Below are positions 11,338-24,000 of a stretch of DNA of 64,000 nt, one piece after another. Made by a program: the position numbers and the translations under genes. The notes beneath the pieces were generated by a model. It was not told where the DNA came from. It searched no databases and saw nothing but the letters and a program-made list of their open reading frames with translations. The DNA lies in contig JAJAGP010000285.1 of the NCBI GenBank assembly GCA_025084515.1, forward strand, positions 285,796 to 349,795, in the 5' to 3' direction. This stretch comes from Ancistrus triradiatus (taxonomy: Eukaryota; Chordata; Actinopteri; Siluriformes; Loricariidae). Each line of letters starts with the position of its first letter. The stretch's first letter is position 1.

Positions 11338-14300
11338 CGCGTCAGTGTATGTGCTCACTGGTATCGGTCCTGAAAGTAAGAGGTTCTTAAGAGGTCAGTC
11401 AGTCTGGAACGTACGAGTCTCTATGGGGATTCTGATACTTGAGCAAATACTTGGCCTGTGTAGTGAGGACACTCCTGTTCTGCAGCACGTGTCACAGGCC
11501 TCGCCCCCATCCCCTAGTGGGCCCTGTAACTCATGGGCGTCTGGCAAAGCAGAACTTAGGAAGACATGCATAAACATATCCCTAGTCTTTCAGGCTCCAG
11601 ACCCTCTTCAGGTCTATCGAGCCACTGTCCTGAACCATCCTGCACCGCGAAACACCATGCCAACTCGAAACACAACTCACTAGATGAAGGATATAAACCA
11701 CAGTGGCACCATGGCGTGTTGATTGGAGTGAACCATTTGGGTTTGTGCTTTTTTCTGAGTTTGCAAGGGATCTTTATTTCCTAGGTCTGGCACAGAGATA
11801 TATGCATATTGGTCTTATTTGGTATCAGACTTTTTTACATTATTTTATTCAGTATTTTATTTATCTGTTAATATTTACTTTTTTTGAAATATTGCTATAA
11901 ATTTATTATTTTTACTTTTATCATCTAAGCCACCCAAGGAGAATGGGTCCCTTTTTGAGTCTTGGTCCTCCCAAGGTTTCTTCCTTATAACGTTAAGAGA
12001 GTTCTTCCTTGCACCTGTCGCTCTAGGCTTGCTCAATTTGGGATTGGCCTTAGAAGATAGTAGATGACAATCTAAAATTGTAAAGCTGCCTTGAGAAAAT
12101 GCTCTATTAAAAAAGCGCTATATAAATAAATCTCACTTGACATGACTTGGCTGTAGACTCTGGAACATGTGAGACCAAGAAGGTTGTGTGTACAGCATTC
12201 CTACATTCCACCTTGCTGGATGCTCCTGAATTATAGGACCACTCAAGAATGGGGGCTGGGTCTGTGGCACATGACTCAGACCAGGAGTGCTCCTATTACA
12301 GTCTGACCTTGGTCTTTATTTTTTTTCTTGGTCTGTTTGGTTATGGGAGGGTTATGTCCTGAGAGGTCTGGTCATGGTCTGGTCTTCGTTTCTCATCTCT
12401 CGTCTTACACATCGAACGCAAGTTTTTCATGCAATTTATGAAACAATAAACTAATTCAGGATCATGTGCTGCTTATAAAATATTCAGGTTTACTACAAAT
12501 AATAGTAATATTACTAACAATTCATAACACATTATATTTGAGTAAACTCTTAAACTTGATGTGTAACTGGATAGACCTTCTAAATCAAATGATGGTGCTA
12601 ATAAAAATAGTTTCAGTTCTTGTATGAGATGGTGAAATCAAATGTACTCAATATCGGTGTTTGCAGTTTTCTCTGAGGAGCTAAAGGATGTCTTCAGCAC
12701 TTTTTATTTGTCTTCAGCACTGTCCATTTTGTTGCTGCGAAAAATGTTTTAACCAGCAGAGAACAAAAAAAACATCGCACCATGTCTGGTGTGCATATAT
12801 TTGAGATTAAATAAATAATCTGAATATTTAGCTTTTTGTGTCACTTTCGGTATTTAAAGGCCTTTAGTGTTTACATTTGGATCTGGTCTGTGTTTAGAAT
12901 TATATAGTCTAAAATTTGGTAGAGTTTGGTCTTGGCTTGTGTTTAAACATTGGATAATCTATGCTTGCAGGATGGGGGTTAAAAATATTATCTGGTCTGG
13001 TGGAGTTTGGTCCAGTTTAAGTCGGTTTATTGTCTTGATCTGGATCCTGAGGTCTGAGACTTGGCTGGGTCTAGGTCTTGGCAATGCTGGGTTTTAGGAA
13101 AGTCTGGGTCTCAAGTCTTTGTCTGGGTCTCAAGGGGTTCTGGAACTGGGGGAACCTGTTTCAGGTCTTGTAGTTACAGAAACAAGGATAAGTGTTGTAT
13201 GGGTTCTGGGGGTGTGGACCTTGAAGCTTCAGGTCTTTGGATAAAAGAAGTCTGTTTAATGTTTATTCAGGGTTCTAGTCTTTTCCTGGATCTTTGGTGA
13301 TAGTACTTACCTGTGACACGTAGTGTTGGGATGCCTCCTCGCTCAGAAGGTTGTGAGACAGAAACTTGACCAGGTAAAAACGGCCCAGGAACAAACGGAC
13401 CATAGGGACGAGGAATGCCAGGACCATAGGGACCAGGAAGTTCAGGACCATACGGACCAGGAAGTCCAGGACTATAGGGACCAGAACCTGGGCCCGAAAT
13501 GTCAGGACCCGAGGGAACCCCAGGACCCGAGGGAACAAGGGGCTGACTCTGTATGCATAATATCTGGTACTCCTCTGGAGAAATAACACACAAAGCCTCA
13601 GTGTGTATTAGTTGTACAGTGCTAGTAATAAATAACCGGGTATCTGAGGTTATAAATAGGTGTAACCTGTTCCCTGGATGGGGCAAACTTCTGGGATGTT
13701 ATTTCTGGCCCAGCAACGGCCCGAGATGCAGCAGCACTGTTGCCTTGTCATGCGCTGGGAGTTCTGGTTTGCACAGCGGCCACTTATAATGTTATCAAAG
13801 CAAACTCCTGCATGGCCATCTGCACAGAACAAATAAAGGCATTAAAGGAAAGGTACACGTTAAACGATTTAACATGTAATGTCAAAGAATAAAAAAACAA
13901 CACTTAAACATGATACTAAGGATAAAAAAGTAGGAGAGAGCAAAATATATCACAGTCAAAAGGAAATAGATGTTCTTGGTGAGCAGGCTGTCAAAACCTT
14001 CTAAAGTTCTCGTTACATCAACAGTGACACAACGTCTACTATTCTGGAAGTTCAGTTCAAGAACCTTGGTGTTAAATCAATTCCTAACTGCCGCTGTATG
14101 TGACAGATTGATTATAAGTACTGATGTGCAAATAGTTCGCATTACACCAGGACTGCCAAATCATACTACAAAGCCTGGATTTCAAACTTAAACAGAAAGA
14201 AATCCAGACACGCAGATCAGTCTTTAACTTTTAGTACGGGATAAGTTTACAGCGTGCATTCCTTACACACAAACATCCTCCTGAAAATCCGGACAACATG

Positions 14301-14491
14301 TGCTGAATATCCCTGACCCATGGGGGGGAGACGGGAAATAAAGTTGAAGAGAGGTTGGGGGTGGATGGAAGCCTGTTTTTGGTTGAACTTATTGGCCGAA
14401 AAGTAAGTGCTCCCCAGACAAGGTCATCAAATGCTCACAGTAGGTTGTGAGACACACAGAAACAGAGAGAGAGAGAGAGAGACAGAGATAC

Positions 14492-14524
<33 letters not shown>

Positions 14525-15064
14525 CAGAGAGACAGAGAGACAGAGAGAGAGGATCTTCTGGATACACTGGGTTTGTCATTGTTCAATGTCTACATCATGA
14601 GCATGTGACCTGAAAAGACTGTCTTCATGTTTAATTCCAGAATAAACAACCAGGGCTGAATGGTTCATCCTGTCACAAATCCTGTGCTGGTACAGGATCA
14701 GTTGAAACCTTCTTTTCTCTGTAGCTGAACAGAACTACATTCGTGCATGTTCCAAGCCATTATCTTTTACGTTAAATAAACAATCATTCTCAGAATATCC
14801 GATATATAAAATAGTAAGGTGGGAGTGAGTCACATATGTGGAAGTCACAAGAAAGTCACAAGTCTTAACCGTCAAGGCTCATGAAAGTCCCAAATTACTG
14901 TGGTATCATTCAAGTGCTATAACTCAAGCAGGTCTCAAGTCAAGTAATACCAAGTAAGATATCTCCAGTTTCCACATTTCAATCAGTCAAAAGACAGTGG
15001 TCATAAAGAGCTGAATAACTTCAACTCAACATTATCTTTCTTGCTAATGATGGACTAGACAAAA

Positions 15065-15098
<34 letters not shown>

Positions 15099-18000
15099 TT
15101 TTTTTTCTATATTTCTGCATAAATATGACCTAAAAAATCATCAGATTTTCACACAAGTCCTAAAAGTAGATAAAGAGAACCCAGTTAAACAAATGACACA
15201 ATAATTTTATACTTGGTCATTTATTTATTGAGGAAAATTATCCAATATTACATATTAGTGAGTGGCAAAAGTACAGTCGTATGAAAAAAGTTTGGGCACC
15301 CTGATAATTTTCATGATTTTAGTTATAAATCATTGGTTGTTCAGATCAGCAACTTGAGTTAAATATATCATATAGCAGATGAACACAGTGATATTTGAGA
15401 AGTGAAATTAACTTTATAGGATTTACAGAAAGTGTGCAGTAATTATTCAAACAAATTAGGCAAGTGCATAAATTTGGGCACCCCAACAGAAAAAATTACA
15501 TCAATATTTAGTAGATCTCCTTTTGTAGAAATAACAGCCGCTAAACACTTCCTACGCTTCCAGTCTTTTGGTTGAAGGTGCTTTGGACCATTTTTCTTTA
15601 GAAACATCTCCAGTTCAGTTCAGGTTTGATGGTTTTCCCGAGCATGGACAGCCCACATTTTCAGTAATATTCATGTCTGGGGACTGAGATGACCATTCCA
15701 GAACGTTGTACTGGTTCCTCTGCATGAATGCCTTAGTAGATTTTGAGCAGGGTTGGGGTCGTTGGCCTCGGGTGCAACTTGAACATTGTTCTCAAGAATC
15801 TGGAGATATTAACTGGAATCCATGCGACCCTCAACTTTAACAAGATTCCTAGTACCTGCACTGGCCACACAGTCCCACAGCATGATGGAAACCGCCACCA
15901 AATTTTACTGTGGGGTAGCAAGTGTTTTGTCTTGGGATGCTGTGTTCTTTTTCCGCTCCTTGTTATGTCCAAAATAACTCAATTTTAGTTTTCATCAGTA
16001 CACAGCACTTCATTCCAAAATGAAGCTGGATTGTCCAAATGTGCTTGTAGCACACCTCAAGTGACTCTGTTTGTGGCGTGTCTGCAGAAAAGGCTTCTTC
16101 TGCATTACTCTCCCATACAGCCTCTCCTTGTGCAAACTGCGCTGTATAGTTTGAACGATGAACAGTGACACCATCTGCAGCAAGATGAGGTTGTAGGTCT
16201 TTGGAGGTGGTCTGTGGCTTGACTGGTGGGGCTATGGACTGTTCTCACCATCCTTCGCCTCTGCCTATCTGAGATTTTTCTTGGTCTGCCATTTCGGAGA
16301 GTTCCTTAACTAGAACTGTGCCTGTGGTCTTCCATTGCCTCACTATGTTCCTCACAGTGGAAACTGACAGCTGAAATCTCTGAGAGAGCTTTTCCCTTTC
16401 CCTGAACCATGATGTTGAACAACCTTTGTTTTTCAGGCCATTTGAGAGTTGTTTTGAGGCTCCCATGTTGCCACTCTTCAGAGAAGATGCAAAGAGAAGA
16501 AAAACTTCCAATTGGCCACCCCTTAACACTTTCTCATAGTTGGATTCACTTGTGTATAAGGGTCAATGAGTTTACAAAACAAATTTTGTGTTCCAATAAT
16601 TAGTGCTAAAGGTATTCAAATGACAAGGGTGCCCAAATATTATGCACCTGCCTAATTTTGTTTGAATAATTACTGCACACTTTCTGTAAAACCTATAAAC
16701 TTAATTTCACTTCTCAAATATCACGGTGTTCATCTGCTATATGATATATTTACCTGAAATTGCTGAGCTGGACAACCAATGATTTATAAAGAAAAATCAT
16801 GAAAATTATCAGGGGTGCCCAAACTTTTTCATACGACTGAACAAAAGATGTCCTGACATTTTCCTTTAGAATTCTTGGATATAATTCACAATTCATTGTT
16901 CCATCAATGACGGCAAGCCGTCCTGGCCCAGATGCAGCAAAATAGGCCCAAACCATGATACTACCACCACCATGTTTCACAGATGGGATAAGCTTCTTAT
17001 TCTATTTTGGTCTCATCCATCCACAAAACATTCTTCCAATAGCCTTCTAGCTTGTCCACGTGATCTTTAGCAAACTGCAGGCAAGCAGCAATGTTCTTTT
17101 TGGAGAGCAGTGGCTTTCTCCTTGCAGCCCTGCCATGCACACCATTGTTGTTCAGTGCTCTTCTGATGGTGGACTCATGAACATTAACATTAGCCAATGT
17201 GAGAGAGGCCTTCAGTTGCTTAGAAGTTACCCTGGGGTCCTTTGTGACCTCACCAACTATTACACACCTTGCTCTTGGAGTGATCTTTGTTGATCAACCA
17301 CTCCTGGGGAGGGTAACAATGGTCTTGAATTTCCTCCATTTCTACACAATCTGTCTGACTGTGGATTGGTAGAGTCCAAACCCTTTAGAGATGGTTTTGT
17401 AACCTTTTCCAGCCTGATGAGTATCAACAACTCTTTTACTGAGGTCATCAGAAATCTCCTTTGTTCGTGCCATGATACACTACTAGAAAATTCTTAATTC
17501 TAAATTCTAAACTTTCAAGCACCACTGTACATATATATAAATGACCAAGTATAATATTTTGTATTATTTGTTTATCTACTTTTAGGACTGAAAATCTGAT
17601 GATGTTTTAGGTCATATTTATGCAGAAATATAGAGAACTCTAAAGAGTTCACAAATTCTAAAAAGTATGGTGAGGTGAAGCCTCCTCCAATAATTTGTAA
17701 AACAATAAACATCATACAAACTAGACTCAAAATTTCTGGCTCCATTTTCATAAAGCTTATAGCTGTTTTGTGATATGGTGCAGGGAGGAATAGCGCTGAA
17801 GAGTGAAGGCAGGAACAGTAGTTCTGTGAAATCCAAGTCAGAGCCATCTCATTTCGGTTCAGCCTTCGCTGCGTTCAACGCAGCCTTCCAAGGACTCACC
17901 TTCATAGATCGTGTAGATCGCATCCTTTGAAGGATGCACCCACTGAAATGGGTTTCAGCCCATGTGTGAAAATGATGTCTCATGCTCCCTGAAACACTCT

Positions 18001-21000
18001 TTCATAATCTGATCCTTCTGAAACAGATTAACATCTTTTCCACGACCACAGGATGTGTCTTTCGACATGGTTGTTTAACAAATGAGAAGCTACTCACTGC
18101 ATCACTTAGGCTTAAATAACTTGTCGCCAGCTGAAAAATCATCACCAATGCAGTAATTATCTGATGGGAGGCTCTTATTTAGCTATTTAACTATTTACTT
18201 AAGTTTGAAGGATTAAAGGATTTTCTTGTGATCTTCATATGCCTGATACTGGTCCACTGCCTATTCATCAACTGACCCCACATACATTTTAGTTAACACT
18301 GTTACAACTTATAAATTATAAATTATTGTACATTTTAAAGTTACCTACATTTGGTGCTATAACTGTCCATAGCTTGTTTTTAAAGAATAAGTAAGTAAAT
18401 ATTCTGAAGAATATATGTTTGGTTTGATGTACTTACTCACCAAAGTATTTCTTCTGCTTTTATAACTGTACTTAAAGCTAAACATATGTTACTAATGTAG
18501 CAGACTCTGAGATTAGACCAGTAATGCATATTTAATGACCACAGTGCAAATTCATGATGCTTATCAATTACAATTCTGTTAGATGTGACCACACCATTCT
18601 CATTACACTTAGGAAAACTACATGTATCTTTTGAATACTGTATGTTCATATAGAGTGTGCCATCTACAGGCCATTCATGATATTACCAATTGAGCACATT
18701 AACCTATACTGCACATACATTTAATACAACAGTACTTTTGGTAGCACCTCTGTCGTTCCTGCTCTTGAGAAATTTTACTGTTTATTGCCCCTCCCCCCCA
18801 AATACTAGCACTGGCCAGGATGCATCAACCATGGATGAATGGTGGGACTGTCATTTGTCACAAGTCATGTTTAGATTTGTATGCTTGCTCTAAAAAATAC
18901 AAAAGAGTTTTAATTGATCTGCACACAATTCAATACTCATACTCAATCTGAGAGCAAAAGAGAGAAACACATTCATCTGCCACATTCCATAAAGACATGG
19001 AGGAAGAAACGAGGGGCATTTCAGGAGCACATGATTCATATTTCTTTAAGTCTATCCCTCCGAACCCTGCTCTTTCACTTTATCTCCTCATTTATCTTTC
19101 CCTCTCAGCATCTCTGCCTCACTGGCTCTCTCTGCTTAGCTTTTTCCTTCCACTCATTCCTTTCTCTCTCACGTACAGAAGAGCTCATTGTTGCTGAATC
19201 ACCAACGCCCGACGCCTGACCTAAATTCTGCCGCGTGGGAAACAGAAAAGGTTTAAGCGCTGTTCGAAACATCTGTGAGTGATACAGACAGGTCAGAAGC
19301 TGGAGGAAACCAACCAGGGCCAATTGGTGTAGCCAGCAACATGTTAAGGCTGCAAGTAACCTGAAATTCCTGACACGTTTACAAAATGGTCCACAGATGA
19401 CTCTGGCTACCAAATACAAATACAAATACAAATTTGTGTGCTCTACCAATGTGTGGGTCTCCCATTTATGGTTCAATCTGCCTTTACTTGGTGCTCAGCC
19501 TTGAGTTTTCATTTCAACATTTATGATTTGAGCCGGTAATTTAGGTACAAGCTCGCTAATGAGCTTTCTGAAACTTTGATGACTCTCTCTTTCTTGTCCA
19601 GCTTCCTTCTGTGGCTAATTCACTAGTGCTACGGGTTCACATAGCTTGTGCCAGTTGTGCAAACAGTGGGATGCTAGTTCTTGTCCCACTCCTGATGAGC
19701 TTTGCTGCCTTCTGCTGTGCCCCACTCAGCAGTGCAATCAGTAGTGCCAGTCTAAAGACGCTGGGTAACGTCTTGAGTCGGATGAGCATTTATCCCATAG
19801 CGCTACAGTTCCTGACAGTCCTTACTGCCTAAATTAACCTCTGAACTTAGATCCTGTTTCCTCATCTTTGTGTCTCTGACCTTCTGCTTCATGCTCCTGT
19901 GTTCCTGGCTGTCCCTACCGCTTTATGGTTTGTTTATGTTTCTCTGTCACATTAGTTATTCTGCATGTGTCCATTAGAGCTGTTAGCATTGTTTGTTAGC
20001 ATTCATTCCAACTGTTCCACCCCGAGTTAGTGTTTAAGAGCAGAAGTCTGTCATTTGGGTGTGTGTGTGTATGTGGTTATGTGGTCGCTTGCTCGTTAGC
20101 TCCCATTTGGACTGGAGACTGTTCTTACCCAGTTGTTGTGTTTAGAGATTATTTTGTGAAAGTTACTCATGTTTATGTGTATGATATTCTCCTACTCATT
20201 TGTAACAAGTTATAAGTGGCCTTAAATCGTGGGTGTGCCTGTTCTACTGTAAGTAGTACTTCTGAGTTTGTGCCCCACTACCTGTATGTTTTATCTAACC
20301 TATAACTATATAACCTGGTTCACATTCATTTGTTGAGTCTCTGTTTCATCTGGCTGATCTTCCGTTTTGTTTGTAATACTGTCAATTAATGCATTTTTGG
20401 GATCCGTCAAACAAAATATCACCATCCTCTTAAGTGTTAAGGCTTTCCCCTACACAGGTCATAACTTTACATTACTGTATTTTCAATGATCATTGTGAAC
20501 TTCCATAAATTAAAACTGCAATAAGGATACTGTGTAGATGGAGTTTAACTCAAATTTTAGCTGTATTTCTGAAGCATTTGCACGCAGTTTCTCATGAAAA
20601 TACCCTTTATATATACATTACAGTAGCATAAAAAGACAATGAGACTATGGTAACATCTGGTCAACGTCCATTTTGGTCAACGTCCTGTTTCACAGAACAA
20701 AATGCGATTCTTAAATTTTGCATCCCTGTATACAGAACTGTGAAAGGACAAAAGGGTCAGAGGGGATAAAACGGTGATACAGGCCAAAAGAGACCAAGAA
20801 AAGCACATCATTACAACATGTAGACCTTTTACTTTGATATTTTAAGCTGTTAGCATTATATAGTGTGGTGATCAGGTTGAATGAATCATAACAAGTTATT
20901 TAACTTGAGACTTGAGTCATTGAAGAGATTCAAACATTGATCAATAGCCTGCACACATTAAACACCAGCTGCCGGAACATTATGTCCAAGACCATGGGCT

Positions 21001-24000
21001 TTCATTTGGATTTGGTATAACAGAAACATGCTGAGAGTCACCAAGGTCCATAGTACAGCTCTACTACCAGTGTTTAATCCCGCTGATCTTGCACACCTGT
21101 TAGCAATTGATATGACTTGAGTAGCTAAGATCACCAGAATGGATCTATACTGTTTGGCTATACAGAGTATATCAAAATGTTATAACATAATTTGGTATTA
21201 CTATTTATTTAGTATGCAAGTAAGTTTGGATACTGTACATCACAGTCAACCAAATCTAGCCATGTACTTATATTGACAATAACATACACATTCCAAGCTC
21301 ACCGATGCAGCGTGACCCATCCAGAGCTGTGACAAATCCCACGGGACATCTACAGACATAGCTACCAATGGTGTTGGAGCATTCGCCACCGCTGCACAGT
21401 CCGGGGATGGTCAAACATTCATCTACATCTGAAAGACACAGAGAGTAACAGAGTGTGAGATGTAGGTGCTGTAAAGTGTTTTCTGGTTAGCTAATTGCTT
21501 GGATTGTACATTGTAAGACAGTATCAGTTGTAAGATATTCTGGATAAAGGAGTCTGCTACATGAAAATGTTCATATTTCTATATTTTAATAATATGTCTT
21601 ATGATATTGCATTCAGTTTAAATGGTGCTTGGTGTAATCCATTTTCTCCGGAGGATGTGTGTTGTAGAGCCACATCATCGCACATGGCTCTCCTCTGACA
21701 CTATTTGGCTTCAACAGTAGGCTATTCAATTACAATCCACTGTACCTAGCCTATATACAATGGTGCTTGAAAGTTTGTGAACCCTTTAGAATTTTCTATG
21801 TTTCTGCATAAATGTGACCTAAAACATCATCAGATTTTCACACAAGTCCTAAAAGTAGATAAAGAGAACCCAGTTAAACAAATGAGACAATAATATTATA
21901 CTTGGTCATTTATTTATTGAGGAAAATGATGCAATATTACATATTAGTGAGTGGCAAAAGTATGTGAACCTTTGCTTTCAGTATCTGCTGTGACCCCCCT
22001 GTGCAGCAATAACTGCAACTACATGTTTCCTGTAACTGTTGATCAGTCCTGCACACCGGCTTGGAGGAATTTTAGCCCATTCCTCCATACAGAACAGCTT
22101 CAATGCTGGGATGTTGGTGGGTTTCCTCACATTAACTGCTCGCTTCAGGTCTTTCCACAACATTGTGATTGGATTAAGTTCATGACTTTGCCATTCCAAA
22201 ACATTAACTTTATTCTTCTTTAACCATTCTTTGGTAGCATAACTTGTGTGCTTAGGGTCGTTGTCTTGCTGCATGACCCACCTTCTCTTGAGATTCAGTT
22301 TATGGACAGATGTCCTGACATTTTCCTTTAGAATTCTCTGATATAATTCATAATTCATTGTTCCATCAATGATGACAAGCCATACAGGTCCAGATGCAGC
22401 AAAACAGGCCCAAACCATGATACTACCACCACCATGTTTCACGGATGGGATAAGGTACTTACGCTGGAATGCAGTGTTTTCCTTTCACCTTCGCATAAAC
22501 TGCTAATCCTAGAGGTCCACATACTTTTGCCACTCACTAATATGTATTATTGGATCATTTTCCTCTATAAATAAATGACCAATTATAATATTTCTGTTTC
22601 ATTTGTTTAGCTGGGTTCTCTTTATCTACTTTTAGAACTTGTTGGAAAATCCGATGATGCTGTAGGTCATATTTATGCAGAAATATAGAAAGTTCTAAGG
22701 GGTTCATAACCTTTCAAGCACCACTGTAAGGTCTCTTTCCTGTGCACTTCTTCGTCTGGCTTTTTCACACTCCTGGTCAAGATCCTGGTTCTCTTGCGCT
22801 TGTAGCGTGATCGCTGTATCTCCCTCTCTTTACCTTCTTCCCCCAAGTCATAAACTTTACAACATCTTGGAATGCAAGAAGGCCTAACATCTGGACAGGA
22901 TCTTACCCCCCACCGTTTGACTCCAACGGTTGACTCTTTCTGAAACCAACGGAATTGGACGTCTGTTCAAACAGACATACAACCTTCGACATCTCCAATC
23001 ATAAACTAAGCCCATGTGCTAATCTTAAGAAGGGGGTTTCAACGGTCCAGGCTACCAAGCTTTCTCAATTTTCTTCTGACTGTTGCAAAATTAACGACTT
23101 TCTTCCACCTAGGTTGCGTTTACGACCTCTCAGCCTGGCGCCAGAAAGACACCCCTGGATTTATGACACCAAGAACTCAGCTCTTGTCCTAAAAGAGACA
23201 ACTTTAATAATTGTATTAAACTCCTGATGGGAACAGATTATCTTCATCGAAAACCTTTTAATTACATAACAATGATATTTGGATCATAAGTCTAGATACA
23301 CCAATATGCATTTAGCTGATATTCATACAAAGAGTGGATCAAGGATATTTTGTCATATCCACACATATAATTATATATATTATACATATGTATGTTACTG
23401 ATCTGTCATGTAATTTATATCTACTTGGTTAATGTTTTAGTATAATGATCATTTTTAATACGTAATATGGTCCCGTTATGATATAATTGGTTAAGGTTAC
23501 AAATAACAGCTTGTTTTTATCCACATGTATCGATCGCTCGTTTAATAATGTTCATACTTATAAAGAACAAACATGAAGTTATTTACAATGTACCGTTCCT
23601 ACATCTTGTATATTAATCATATTATTGTTTAGTTAAAGATAGCGAATGCCTATGCTGTAGTTAGAATGCTTTTTAACGATGTTCTAAGTTATCAATTCAA
23701 GGTGCTTTTGATCATCTGAACCTTACAACGAAGTCTGGCATCTAAAACTTGTAACTTTGAGGATTTTTTGGTCATTGTGTGATACCTTTTAATCACTTTA
23801 GATATGTAGGAATATATTTTAATCCAAGTTAGAACGTATGGTGGCTCATATGGTGAAATAAGACACAACCACATAGGAGGGCTTTACTGAGGAGTCAGCT
23901 TCTCATTGGCCCTAAGTAGGGGCACACTCCTTATGGCCCGCCTCCAGCCGCTACGAGCCGGAACATTCAAAAGCAACGCGGGACGACCGCGTGGTTGTGC

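Larger units (their letters stand above)
10951..13310 (-). other. Intron between the Pro/Gly linker and EGF4
   Basis: Holds (TG)n at 10975-11028 and 11290-11336, an interspersed repeat at 11910-12140, and a GT-rich degenerate stretch at about 12840-13280 with repeated 'ggtctgg'/'ggtcttgg' words. No exon is seen. Confidence 0.7.
13820..21302 (-). other. Intron between cbEGF2 and TB1
   Basis: Contains a (GA)n tract (14464-14551), a nested pair of Tc1-like elements (15101-17527) and a further Tc1 end fragment (17536-17660). The rest, about 17.7-21.3 kb, is AT-rich with no recognised gene. Confidence 0.7.

Noticed and set aside
13323..13586. Plus-strand Gln/Asp-rich frame (QDHRDQE repeats)
   Set aside because: Antisense translation of the Pro/Gly-rich fibrillin exon repeat.
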